This document shows positions 15,842 to 23,435 of a stretch of 24,197 nucleotides of DNA, one piece after another. Made by a program: the position numbers and the translations under genes. Every line of letters begins with the position of its first letter. Position 1 is the first letter of the stretch. This DNA is from an uncultured Bacilli bacterium (GTDB lineage Bacteria > Bacillota_I > Bacilli_A > RF39 > UBA660): assembly GCA_947588665.1 (NCBI GenBank), contig CANPYU010000002.1:1-24197 (forward strand), in the 5' to 3' direction. Under the pieces are notes generated by a model, which was not told where the DNA came from, made no database searches, and worked only from the letters and a program-made list of their open reading frames with translations.

Positions 15842-17642
15842 ATCTATTTTCTCTAAAACGATCTTTAGGATCTAATATTTTTTTTCGAAGTCTAATATCA
15901 GTTGGAGTTATTTCGACATATTCATCATCTTCAATAAATTCTAAAGCTTCTTCAAGAGTGAATTTTTTAGGTTTAGTTAGATTAATTGCTTCATCATTAC
16001 CACTTGATCGAGTGTTAGTTAAGTTTTTATTTTTACAAGGATTGACATCTAAATCGTTGTCACGATTGTTGATTCCGATGATCATGCCAACGTATACTTC
16101 AGTTGCTGGTTCAATAATTAAAGTACCTCGTTCTTGTAAGTTCCATAAAGAATAACCTAATGCTTTGCCATTTTCCATTGATACTAAAACACCATTTTTG
16201 CGATGAGCAATTGGTCCAACATAAGGCTTATAAGTATCAAAAGAACGGATCATTACTCCTTCACCTTTAGTGTTAGTAATGAAATTGCTACGATATCCAA
16301 TAAGTCCTCTAGTAGGAGCACTGAATTCTAAATGAACATAGTTATCTTCAGTGTTATTAATTAATTCTAAAGTTGCTTTTCTTTCTTGTAAATCATTAAT
16401 TACTGTTCCTGAATATTCAGTGGGAACATTAATAATAACTTTTTCAAATGGTTCTAGTTTTTGACCATCTTTTTCTTCAAATAATACTTCAGGTTTTGAA
16501 ACGGATAATTCATAGCCTTCTCTTCGCATGTTCTCTAATAAAATTGATAAATGTAGTTCGCCACGGCCACTTACTTTAAAACCATCTACTCCTGATAGTT
16601 CTTCAACTTGTAAGCCAACATTAGTTTCAAGTTCTTTTTCAAGACGTTCTTTTAAATGTCTAGTAGTTAAAAATTTACCTGATTTTCCGGCAAAAGGAGA
16701 AGTATTTACTAAAAAATTCATAGAAAGAGTAGGTCTTTCAATAATTATTGGAGGTAAAGGATCGATGATACCTTTTTCACAGATAGTATCCCCAATTGAA
16801 ATATCTGAACAACCGGCGATGGTTACAATGTCTCCAAAGTATGCGATATCTTTTTCAACTTTTTTAATACCATTGTTAACAAATAATTTACTTATTCTAA
16901 AAGATTCAATTTGACCATCATTTTTAACTAAAGTAACTGTTTCACCGTTTTTAATTTTACCTTTATTAATTCTTCCAATACCAAGACGACCTATATAATC
17001 ATCATAATCTAAATTAGATATTTGTAATTGTAAAGGGTCTTTTTCGTTGCCGGCGAAAGGACTTACTTGTTTAATAATAGTTTCTAGAAGAGGGGAGATA
17101 TCTTTTCCTTCTTCATTTAAATTAGTAGTGCAAGTACCATTTTTGGCAATACCATAAATAATAGGAAAATCTAGTTGTTCATCAGTCGCGTTTAATTCCA
17201 TAAAAAGATTAAAAGTCATGTCAACTACTTCTTCAGGACGAGCATCTTTTTTATCAATCTTGTTAATAAATAGAATTGGTTTTAAATTTTGTTCTAAAGC
17301 TTTATTTAAAACAAATCTTGTTTGAGGCATAGGTCCTTCGGCAGAGTCAACAAGTAATACAACAGTATCGACTGTTTTAATTACTCTTTCAACTTCACTG
17401 GAGAAGTCAGCATGACCGGGTGTGTCGACAATGTTTATTTTATAATCTTTATATTTAATAGCACAGTTTTTAGAATAAATGGTAATACCTCTTTCTTTTT
17501 CAAGATCATTAGAGTCCATTACTCTTTCAGTTATTTCTTCATGGGCATCAAACACCCCGTTTTGTTCTAATAAAGCATCAACTAGGGTACTTTTTCCGGC
17601 ATCAACATGGGCTACGACGGCAATATTGATGATTTTTTCCAT
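15840..17642 (-). CDS. typA: Translational GTPase TypA/BipA
   Basis: This is a ribosome-binding GTPase of the EF-G group, needed for growth under stress or cold and for 50S assembly. At 600 aa it has normal length. G1 is AHVDAGKST (residues 11-19), followed by the switch region RGITI, G3 DTPGHADFSSEVERV and G4 NKIDK. Domain II, an EF-G-like domain (GRGELHLSILLENMRREGYE) and the TypA-specific C-terminal domain follow; the latter includes GEGVMIRSFDTYKPY and RSSGNDEAINLTKPKKFTLEEALEFI. On the minus strand AAGGAG lies 7 nt before ATG. It has its own promoter (17679-17707). Confidence 0.98.
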   Translation of the reverse strand: MEKIINIAVVAHVDAGKSTLVDALLEQNGVFDAHEEITERVMDSNDLEKERGITIYSKNCAIKYKDYKINIVDTPGHADFSSEVERVIKTVDTVVLLVDSAEGPMPQTRFVLNKALEQNLKPILFINKIDKKDARPEEVVDMTFNLFMELNATDEQLDFPIIYGIAKNGTCTTNLNEEGKDISPLLETIIKQVSPFAGNEKDPLQLQISNLDYDDYIGRLGIGRINKGKIKNGETVTLVKNDGQIESFRISKLFVNNGIKKVEKDIAYFGDIVTIAGCSDISIGDTICEKGIIDPLPPIIIERPTLSMNFLVNTSPFAGKSGKFLTTRHLKERLEKELETNVGLQVEELSGVDGFKVSGRGELHLSILLENMRREGYELSVSKPEVLFEEKDGQKLEPFEKVIINVPTEYSGTVINDLQERKATLELINNTEDNYVHLEFSAPTRGLIGYRSNFITNTKGEGVMIRSFDTYKPYVGPIAHRKNGVLVSMENGKALGYSLWNLQERGTLIIEPATEVYVGMIIGINNRDNDLDVNPCKNKNLTNTRSSGNDEAINLTKPKKFTLEEALEFIEDDEYVEITPTDIRLRKKILDPKDRFRENR

Positions 17643-17678
17643 ATAAACTCCTTCTTTCTTTTTTGTTAAAACTAATAT

Positions 17679-17707
17679 AGTTTACCACACTTAGGAAAAA
17701 TTAACAA
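17679..17707 (-). promoter_or_regulatory. Promoter of typA
   Basis: On the minus strand, TTGTTA (17707-17702), a 17-nt spacer and TAAACT (17684-17679) with an extended TGg. Confidence 0.55.
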
Positions 17708-17716
17708 GTATAAGTT

Positions 17717-18922
17717 TTATCTTTCAAGTTTTGGGGTTTCTTTAAAAATAATATTATTAATAACATTAATGGTTGTACTATAATATTCAGGATAATTATA
17801 ATATCTACTTGTTTTAATAAGATCAATTATTTTTTGTTTTTCGATTTCGTTTTTAGATAGTTCTAGAAAAGTTTTTATAAATAAAGAATTAATAATTAGA
17901 TTAGTCATTTTAAGGGTATTATTAGTTAATTCTTTATTGGAATAGTCTAGAGATAATGCACATCTATTTACTGGTTCTAGAAGAATATCAAAGGCAGTTT
18001 TAGGATAATTTTTTAATGATGGTAATTCTAAATTATCGATTGTATAATTATTTAAATAATAATTTTCGATGTTTTTTAATTCAGGAGTAGATAATAATAA
18101 ATATTTTTTAATTATTAATTCATTTTTAATATATGGGTTATTAATTATTGGAAGATATTTATTAAGTTCTAAGAAAAAATAAGTTAAAAAAGTAGGAATT
18201 TCATACATATTATTATCTTCATATTCGGGATCTAGTTTTACTTCTTCAATTAATCTTGATAAACGTTCATATCTTAGTTTTTCTATTTCTTCTTTTTTGG
18301 TACTAAATAAGGCAATATGCCACCCCGTAGAATTAAATAAGCCATCATCTTCTAATAATGAATTATACTTAGAAATACATAAATTTATTTTTAAAAGAGT
18401 TAAATCATCTTGGTTAGATATTATATTTTGTAAATCATTTATTTGTTTTTTAAGATAATTATTTAAAATATTAATAGTTATTCCTTCTGTTTCTAGTTTA
18501 GCTATGTTTAAATAAGTTTGCATTATTTTAGCATTTAAATCAAAGTAATCTTTAGTTTCTTCATAGGGAAGAGGAATATCTAGGGCATCACAGATACTAG
18601 CACTTTCTACTTTAACAAAAATTAAATCATCAATAAAAGATAATTCTATATCATTTGCAAGTTCATCTTCTAAAGTTCCTAAATCATAAAAATTTAGAAT
18701 ATCATTATCTAATATTAAATAATCAGAATATTTATTGATAAATGATTCTAAACAAGTAGAGAAATCAAAATTGTATAGAGTATTTTCAGTTTCATTAATA
18801 CTTGTTATTAAATTAATAAAAGCTGTTTTTAAATTATTTATATCTATACTTTCTTCATTAGTCATTTCATTATAAAAGTTTATTATTTCATATAATATTA
18901 TGTCAGTATGTAAAATATCCAT
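17717..18922 (-). CDS. Uncharacterised 401-aa protein
   Basis: I do not recognise this protein. It is soluble in type, acidic and rich in Leu, Ile, Asn and Glu, and appears almost wholly helical. There is no signal peptide, membrane helix or known catalytic motif. The middle carries charged amphipathic helices (TKKEEIEKLRYERLSRLIEEVKL), and the C-terminal third contains FDILLEPVNRCALSLDYSNKE. The start is set at ATG 18922 because AGGTG lies 6 nt upstream; the in-frame GTG at 18931 is part of that ribosome site. A good promoter (18946-18974) drives it. typA downstream has its own promoter, so the two may be only loosely linked. Confidence 0.85.
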   Translation of the reverse strand: MDILHTDIILYEIINFYNEMTNEESIDINNLKTAFINLITSINETENTLYNFDFSTCLESFINKYSDYLILDNDILNFYDLGTLEDELANDIELSFIDDLIFVKVESASICDALDIPLPYEETKDYFDLNAKIMQTYLNIAKLETEGITINILNNYLKKQINDLQNIISNQDDLTLLKINLCISKYNSLLEDDGLFNSTGWHIALFSTKKEEIEKLRYERLSRLIEEVKLDPEYEDNNMYEIPTFLTYFFLELNKYLPIINNPYIKNELIIKKYLLLSTPELKNIENYYLNNYTIDNLELPSLKNYPKTAFDILLEPVNRCALSLDYSNKELTNNTLKMTNLIINSLFIKTFLELSKNEIEKQKIIDLIKTSRYYNYPEYYSTTINVINNIIFKETPKLER

Positions 18923-18945
18923 ATTAATCACCTACATGGGTGTTT

Positions 18946-18974
18946 ATTATAATAAATAAAAAAAGATAATGCAA
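18946..18974 (-). promoter_or_regulatory. Promoter of the 401-aa unknown gene
   Basis: On the minus strand, TTGCAT (18974-18969), a 17-nt spacer and a consensus TATAAT (18951-18946). The -35 box overlaps one arm of the inverted repeat at 18965-19009. Confidence 0.75.
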
Positions 18975-19009
18975 GTAGTTTTTATTACGAGAATAAAAAA
19001 CGTCATTAT
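18965..19009. repeat. Inverted repeat / two-part hairpin
   Basis: The outer arms GATAATG (18965-18971) and CATTATC (19003-19009) enclose inner arms GTTTTTATT and AATAAAAAAC around an ACGAG loop. Read on the minus strand it is followed by TTTTTTTATTT, as a terminator would be. It also covers the -35 box of the minus-strand promoter. Confidence 0.65.
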
Positions 19010-19018
19010 CATATGTTT

Positions 19019-19116
19019 AGATTTATAATCTGGGAATTAAAATGGTTTCGATAATTTGAAATAAAAATAGGTGGTGAGGTTTTCCTATTTAAGATGTGTT
19101 TTTTTAATCCCCTTTT
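19019..19116 (+). other. Intergenic segment with nested hairpins
   Basis: This is part of the 300-bp gap between the 401-aa gene and the antitoxin remnant. A small hairpin AGATT/AATCT (about 19020-19030) is followed by GGGAATTAAAA (19032-19042), which can pair with TTTTAATCCC (19102-19111). Inside, AAATAGG (19065-19071) pairs with CCTATTT (19084-19090). This could be a structured RNA or a decayed element. I see no open frame and no family resemblance. Confidence 0.35.
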
Positions 19117-19214
19117 CTATTAAGACTATCATATATTTTTGAAGATGTCAAATTTTAATATTTGAAAAATCAAATAATTTAATCGATATAAATGGTTATT
19201 ATAAGGGAAATAAC

Positions 19215-19243
19215 TTGGTATTATTAAATCTATATGTTATTAT
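19215..19243 (+). promoter_or_regulatory. Promoter of the antitoxin remnant
   Basis: TTGGTA (19215-19220), a 17-nt spacer and TATTAT (19238-19243) with an extended TGt. A hairpin GTTATT/AATAAC (19195-19214) sits directly upstream and could be an operator. Confidence 0.5.
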
Positions 19244-19270
19244 TATAAACAGAGAGTGAGTGATTATTTA

Positions 19271-19468
19271 GTGACAAGTACAATTAACATTAATGCAGAT
19301 AAAAAAATAAAAGATGAGGCAATACCTTTTGAGGTAGTAAATGAAGTACCTAGCAAAGAACTATTAGAAGCATTATCAGAAGTAGATGAAATGGTTAATA
19401 ATCCTAAAAAATATCCAAGATATAATAATTGGAGAGCCTTAGAGAAAGCATTATTATCCGATGATTAA
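19271..19468 (+). CDS. Solitary RelB/DinJ-type antitoxin with internal deletion
   Basis: This 65-aa protein joins the N-terminal strand of RelB/DinJ antitoxins (TSTININADKKIKDEA) directly to the conserved C-terminal toxin-binding part (IPFEVVNEVPSKELLEALSEVDEMVNNPKKY). Full-length members carry about 30 more residues at this junction: the rest of helix 1 and the second RHH helix (typically GLNMTTAIN...VVREGG). The frame is intact, so the loss looks like a clean in-frame deletion. No RelE/YafQ toxin follows; tex is next. GTG at 19271 fits the family N-terminus and the predicted transcript start near 19250; GTG at 19256 would add five residues but leave almost no leader. It may be a remnant or a stripped-down antidote peptide. 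Confidence 0.75.
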   Translation: MTSTININADKKIKDEAIPFEVVNEVPSKELLEALSEVDEMVNNPKKYPRYNNWRALEKALLSDD

Positions 19469-19483
19469 ATATTAAAATTATTT

Positions 19484-19535
19484 GCATCACTTGCTTAAAA
19501 AGTTTGTGGTGCTATTTATTTACTTTTTATTTTTC
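19484..19535 (+). terminator. Likely terminator after the antitoxin remnant
   Basis: GCATCAC (19484-19490) pairs with GTGGTGC (19506-19512) with one G-U pair. The downstream tract is T-rich but broken. It overlaps the tex promoter region. Confidence 0.5.
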
Positions 19536-19547
19536 AGGTTATATAAT
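19519..19547 (+). promoter_or_regulatory. Promoter of tex
   Basis: TTTACT (19519-19524), a 17-nt spacer and TATAAT (19542-19547). GGAGGT follows before the ATG. Confidence 0.6.
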
Positions 19548-19565
19548 ATTTATGGAGGTTAAAGT

Positions 19566-21707
19566 ATGAATGAAGAAATAATTAAAAATATATCATTAGA
19601 ATTAAATATAAAAGAATATCAAGTAATAAATACACTTAAATTACTTGAAGAGGGGGCAACTATTCCATTTATTGCAAGATATAGAAAAGAAGCGACTGGG
19701 TCTTTAGATGAAAATCAAATTAGTAGAATAAATGAGGTATATACATATGAACTTAATTTACTTAAAAGAAAAGAAGATGTTATAAGATTAATAGATGAAA
19801 AAGGGTTACTTACAGATGAATTAAAAAATAATATTATGAAATCACAAAAATTAGTGGAAGTTGAAGATTTGTATAGACCATTTAAAGAAAAAAAGAAAAC
19901 TAAAGCAACAGAAGCAATAAAATTGGGGTTAGAGCCTCTTGCTAAAGAAATATTTAAAGAAAATAAAGATATTAGAAATGTAGCGTTAAAATATGTTAGT
20001 GATAAAGTTAAAGATGGAGATTATGCATTAGAGCAAGCTTTATATATTGTAGCAGAAAATATTAGTGATAATGCAAGTTTTAGAAAATATATTAGAGATA
20101 ATACTTTTAAGTTTGGAGTTCTTAAAAGTGTAAAGAAAAAAAATAAAGAAGATATTAATAAAGTATATGAAATGTATTATGATTATAAAGAACAGATTAA
20201 GTATATTAAATCGCATAGAATATTAGCTATTAATAGGGGAGAAAAAGAAGATATATTAAATGTTAGTATAGAAAATAATAGAGAATATATAGAAAATTAT
20301 TTAAAAAATAAATTAATACATAAACATAATCAAGAAACAGAAGAATTATTAATTAAAGCAATAGATGATGCTTTAAAAAGATTAATTATGCCTAGTATAG
20401 AAAGAGAAGTTAGGGCAGAATTAAAAATAAAAGCAGAAGATAAAGCAATAGAAAACTTTAGTGAAAATTTAAAAAATATATTATTACAGCCACCTATTAA
20501 GGGAAAAACAGTGTTAGGTTTTGATCCAGCATTTAGAACAGGCTGTAAACTCGCCATAATAAGCCCTACATTAAACGTTTTGCATATAGATGTTATATAC
20601 CCTCACGAACCTAAAAGCAAGCTAGAAAAGGCTAAAAATAAGGTTTTAGAGCTAATAGATAAATATAAGATAGATATTATTGCAATTGGGAATGGAACAG
20701 CATCAAGAGAAAGTGAGAGTTTTATTGCAAATACGATTAAAGAGGCAAAAAGAAAAGTAGAGTATATAATGGTTAATGAAGCAGGAGCTAGTGTCTATTC
20801 GGCAAGTAAGCTTGCTCAAATAGAATTTCCTAAATTACATGTGGAAGAGCGAAGTGCAGTATCTATTGGAAGAAGACTAATAGATCCTTTAAGTGAGCTT
20901 GTAAAAATTGAACCAAAAAGTATAGGAGTAGGTATGTATCAACATGATGTTACACCGAAAAAGTTAGATCAGGAACTTTCTTTTGTGGTAGAGACTTGTG
21001 TTAACAGTGTGGGTGTAAATGTTAATACAGCATCAAGAGAATTACTTAATTATGTTTCAGGTTTAAATAAAAAAATGATAGATAAATTACTTGAGTATAA
21101 AGAAAAAGTAGGTAAAATACTTTCAAGAAAGGAACTTGCTAAAGTATTTAGTCCTAAAGTATATGAACAATCTATTGGCTTTTTAAGAATACCGGATGCT
21201 ATAAATAGTTTAGATAAAACAAGTATACATCCAGAAAGTTATGGAGTAGCTTTAAATATACTTGATATTTACAATTTAAGTTTAGATGATTTAGGTAAAG
21301 ATAAAGTAAAAGATATATTTAAAAATGTAAATATAGAAGAATTAGCAAGTAAAGTTAATAGTGATAAGTATACAGTAGAAGATATTATTAAGTCTTTTAT
21401 AGCACCATATAGAGATCCTCGAGATACTTTAAAAGCTCCTATACTTAAAAGTGATATATTAACTCTTGATGATTTAAAAGTTGGGATGGAACTAGAAGGA
21501 ACAGTTAGAAATGTAATAGATTTTGGAGCATTTATTGATATTGGACTACATGATGATGCTTTAGTACATATATCAGAGATTAGCGATGAGTATATTAAAC
21601 ATCCAAGTGAGGTTTTGAGTGTAGGGGATATTGTTAAATGCTATGTACTGGATATTAATAAAGACAAAAATAGAGTTTCTTTAACACTTAAAAATTCTAA
21701 AATATGA
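19566..21707 (+). CDS. tex: Tex family S1 RNA-binding protein
   Basis: Tex is a nucleic-acid-binding protein linked to transcription and RNA turnover, 713 aa, close to the usual 715-780. The N-terminal helical domain has the family hallmark ATIPFIARYRKEATGSLDE (about residues 31-50). The YqgF-like RNase H fold begins near residue 318 (VLGFDPAFRTGCKLAII) and contains GNGTASRESE. The conserved VYSASKLAQIEFP and SVGVNVNTASRELL lead into the helix-hairpin-helix region. The S1 domain fills the C-terminus (about 636-710, VRNVIDFGAFIDIGLHDDALVHISEIS). The ribosome site GGAGGT precedes ATG. A stretch around 20545-20650 uses more C-ending codons than the rest. Confidence 0.97.
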   Translation: MNEEIIKNISLELNIKEYQVINTLKLLEEGATIPFIARYRKEATGSLDENQISRINEVYTYELNLLKRKEDVIRLIDEKGLLTDELKNNIMKSQKLVEVEDLYRPFKEKKKTKATEAIKLGLEPLAKEIFKENKDIRNVALKYVSDKVKDGDYALEQALYIVAENISDNASFRKYIRDNTFKFGVLKSVKKKNKEDINKVYEMYYDYKEQIKYIKSHRILAINRGEKEDILNVSIENNREYIENYLKNKLIHKHNQETEELLIKAIDDALKRLIMPSIEREVRAELKIKAEDKAIENFSENLKNILLQPPIKGKTVLGFDPAFRTGCKLAIISPTLNVLHIDVIYPHEPKSKLEKAKNKVLELIDKYKIDIIAIGNGTASRESESFIANTIKEAKRKVEYIMVNEAGASVYSASKLAQIEFPKLHVEERSAVSIGRRLIDPLSELVKIEPKSIGVGMYQHDVTPKKLDQELSFVVETCVNSVGVNVNTASRELLNYVSGLNKKMIDKLLEYKEKVGKILSRKELAKVFSPKVYEQSIGFLRIPDAINSLDKTSIHPESYGVALNILDIYNLSLDDLGKDKVKDIFKNVNIEELASKVNSDKYTVEDIIKSFIAPYRDPRDTLKAPILKSDILTLDDLKVGMELEGTVRNVIDFGAFIDIGLHDDALVHISEISDEYIKHPSEVLSVGDIVKCYVLDINKDKNRVSLTLKNSKI

Positions 21708-21708
21708 T

Positions 21709-21739
21709 AAAAAGCTATGCAGCAAAGCAAAGCTTTTTT
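21709..21739 (+). terminator. Terminator of tex
   Basis: AAAAAGCT (21709-21716) pairs with AGCTTTTT (21731-21738), followed by further T residues, right after the tex stop. Confidence 0.82.
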
Positions 21740-21868
21740 AAGTTTTTAATTTTATTGTGTTAATTTTGTGAAAATATTTATTGGGGTTTGATACTAGATA
21801 AATAGGGGGATTGCAAGATTTTTATATTTTTTTACTTAGTAAAATGTGTAAAAAATTTAAAAAAAGAC

Positions 21869-21897
21869 TTGCAATAATAAAAATAATTTGATATGAT
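21869..21897 (+). promoter_or_regulatory. Promoter of the plus-strand SipW-type gene
   Basis: TTGCAA (21869-21874), a 17-nt spacer and TATGAT (21892-21897), about 30 nt before the start. The site AAAGGAGG is very strong, which suggests high expression. Confidence 0.75.
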
Positions 21898-21927
21898 TTT
21901 TTATAGTAAAGGAGGAAAAGAAAAAAG

Positions 21928-22749
21928 ATGGAAAGGAAAAATACAGTTTTATTAACGGTGATTGCTGTTGCGACGCTACTTGTAGCGGTCGTTGGGGCTA
22001 CTTTTGCTTATTTTACCGCGACTAATGAAGCAACAAATAATGCTAGTAATATAACAGATGTAACAACGGCTACAGTTAAAGGTGTAAAACTAGATGCGAC
22101 GACTGCTTTAGCAAAAAAAGGAAATCTAGATTATCCAGGAGGTGTCATGATTACCGGGACAACAGTAACGTTGTCAAAACAAGATGGTGAAACAGATGAT
22201 AATGACTATGAAGCAACATTTGATTTAGGATTAAAAGCAACTAATAAAACAGATCAAACTCTTAAATGGTATCTTATTGGAGCTCCTGGAACAAATGAAA
22301 TTAGTTCATTAACTTCATTAAAAGCTTGTGAATTACAATCTGAAAAAGGTGAGACTAATGAAACAAAATACTATTATAATGGATGTTCAGTGACAGAAGC
22401 ACTTGGTAAACTAAGTGATGCTTATTTAATAGGTTTTGGGGATATAAATGCTAATGTTGAAAATTCGCCTTTGTCAAGTAAAACTAAAGAGGATATGGAT
22501 AGTGACACTAATCTTAGTGATGTATTTGCGAATGAAGAGCAAAAAGTTCTTGATCTTAAATCTCAAAAATTATATACAAAAGAGAGTCAAGATCAAAAAC
22601 AATTTACTAAATATACATATTATCTAATAGTTGAATTTACTGATACACAGATTGATCAAAATGGTATTTCGGGTGCTAATTTTGGAAAAGAAATATCAGT
22701 AACATTCGATGATATATCTAATATAATATCAAAAGTAGTTACAGAATAG
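21928..22749 (+). CDS. SipW-type signal peptide surface protein (expressed copy)
   Basis: This secreted protein has 273 aa. The N-terminus is MERKNTVLL followed by a long hydrophobic core ending GATFAYFTA, the classic SipW-dependent signal of TasA/camelysin proteins. The mature part is acidic and Thr/Asn/Lys-rich with beta-type segments (EATFDLGLKATNKTDQTLKWYLI, YTYYLIVEFTD). It has two cysteines (KACEL, NGCSV) that could form a disulfide. A consensus-like promoter and AAAGGAGG indicate active expression. The gene is convergent to a paralogue at 23436-24197. The two share the signal-peptide DNA almost exactly (21955-22029), a similar C-terminus and homologous terminators, but not the middle. 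A fibre or surface-layer role is inferred. Confidence 0.9.
   Translation: MERKNTVLLTVIAVATLLVAVVGATFAYFTATNEATNNASNITDVTTATVKGVKLDATTALAKKGNLDYPGGVMITGTTVTLSKQDGETDDNDYEATFDLGLKATNKTDQTLKWYLIGAPGTNEISSLTSLKACELQSEKGETNETKYYYNGCSVTEALGKLSDAYLIGFGDINANVENSPLSSKTKEDMDSDTNLSDVFANEEQKVLDLKSQKLYTKESQDQKQFTKYTYYLIVEFTDTQIDQNGISGANFGKEISVTFDDISNIISKVVTE
21955..22029 (+). repeat. Inverted repeat arm 1 (signal-peptide segment)
   Basis: This 75-bp stretch matches the minus strand of 24096-24169 at 73 of 75 positions (one substitution, one 1-nt gap), including a 50-bp perfect run (21964-22013 against 24161-24112). Identity is kept at synonymous positions and stops abruptly after the codons for TNE. Confidence 0.95.
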
Positions 22750-22761
22750 CCCAACCCAAAG

Positions 22762-22790
22762 ACTATCTATTAAAAGTAGGTAGTTTTTTA
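22762..22790 (+). terminator. Terminator of the plus-strand SipW-type gene
   Basis: ACTATCTAT (22762-22770) pairs with GTAGGTAGT (22776-22784), including two G-U pairs, followed by TTTTTT. Its 3' half (22777-22797) is a perfect 21-bp inverted match to 23381-23401. Confidence 0.88.
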
Positions 22791-22795
22791 AATGG

Positions 22796-22922
22796 GAGAA
22801 GCAAGAAAGAAAGATATAAAATTAAAGCTTAATTAATAATAAAGAAGGAATAAAAGAAACAAGAGAAGCAAGAAAGGAAAAAAGAAAAAGAGAAACAAGA
22901 GATAAAAAAAGAGAAGATAAAA
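22796..22922 (+). repeat. Purine-rich tract with internal repeats
   Basis: The plus strand is dominated by A and G, most strongly from about 22839. Short direct repeats are visible: GAAGCAAGAAAG near 22799 and 22866, and AGAAACAAGAGA near 22856 and 22890. An open frame of about 40 codons, rich in Lys, Arg and Glu, exists here but has no standard start codon, so I do not call a gene. Confidence 0.6.
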
Positions 22923-22943
22923 ATCCTTTTTTTAAAATAGAAG

Positions 22944-22971
22944 TTGACAAACAATAATTTTTAAGTATACT
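22944..22971 (+). promoter_or_regulatory. Orphan promoter between the convergent genes
   Basis: TTGACA (22944-22949), a 16-nt spacer and TATACT (22966-22971). The predicted start near 22978 falls within the first arm of the hairpin at 22974-23029. No open frame follows. Confidence 0.55.
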
Positions 22972-22973
22972 AA

Positions 22974-23029
22974 AGAAATAAAATTTAGCAAAAAAAATAA
23001 GTTCTTTTCTTTTGCTAAATTTTATTTCT
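22974..23029 (+). ncRNA. Candidate hairpin small RNA or intergenic terminator
   Basis: AGAAATAAAATTTAGCAAAA (22974-22993) is a perfect 20-bp inverted repeat of 23010-23029. After one mismatch, three more A-T pairs close an 8-nt loop. With the promoter at 22944-22971 it would make a short RNA that folds from its 5' end. It could instead be a back-up terminator for both convergent genes. Confidence 0.4.
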
Positions 23030-23380
23030 ATTTCTAAATCTGTTTTTCTAAGTTTATTATTTTAAAATCTTTTTTTAAATCTAGTTTTTGGTTTTCTAGT
23101 TTTTAAAATTTTAATTCTTGCCTTTTTAAGTTTTTTAAAATTCCTTAAGTTTATCTGTTTTTAAATTAAGTTTAGTTATCTTAACTTTAAATTTTTAAGG
23201 CGGTTTTGAATTTTTTTAAATTTTTAAGTTTTTTAATTTTGGTTTTAAACTCTTAATCTTTATCCTTCAAATAACTTAAGCCTTGATATATATTATAAGG
23301 ATTTACTTTTAAATTTGTTTTTTAATTTCTAAATCTGGTCTTCTGCTTTTATTTTTAATTTTTTATTCTTTTCTTCTTTT
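23030..23380. other. T-rich low-complexity intergenic stretch
   Basis: The plus strand is pyrimidine-rich, with many variants of TTTTTAAA and AAATTTTTAAG. There is no convincing open frame or start site on either strand. It mirrors the purine-rich tract that follows the plus-strand gene: each gene is followed by a purine-rich coding-strand tail. Confidence 0.5.
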
Positions 23381-23388
23381 TCCCATTT

Positions 23389-23418
23389 AAAAAACTACCT
23401 AGCTTTTTTTCTAGATAG
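23389..23418 (-). terminator. Terminator of the minus-strand SipW-type gene
   Basis: On the minus strand, ACTATCTAG (23418-23410) pairs with CTAGGTAGT (23402-23394), followed by TTTTTT. It is homologous to the terminator at 22762-22790, with a different loop. Confidence 0.88.
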
Positions 23419-23435
23419 TTCTTTGTCTTTTGGGA

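Noticed and set aside
16528..16914. Plus-strand open frame opposite typA
   Set aside because: It is the antisense shadow of a highly conserved gene and has no own signals.
22792..22836. Short frame starting ATGGGAGAA after the plus-strand terminator (14 residues, MGEARKKDIKLKLN)
   Set aside because: It lies within the repeated terminator flank and purine tract; there is no ribosome site and the equivalent frame on the minus side ends after seven codons.
22839..22955. Lys/Arg/Glu-rich open frame in the purine tract
   Set aside because: It has no ATG, GTG or TTG start, and its composition is explained by the purine bias.
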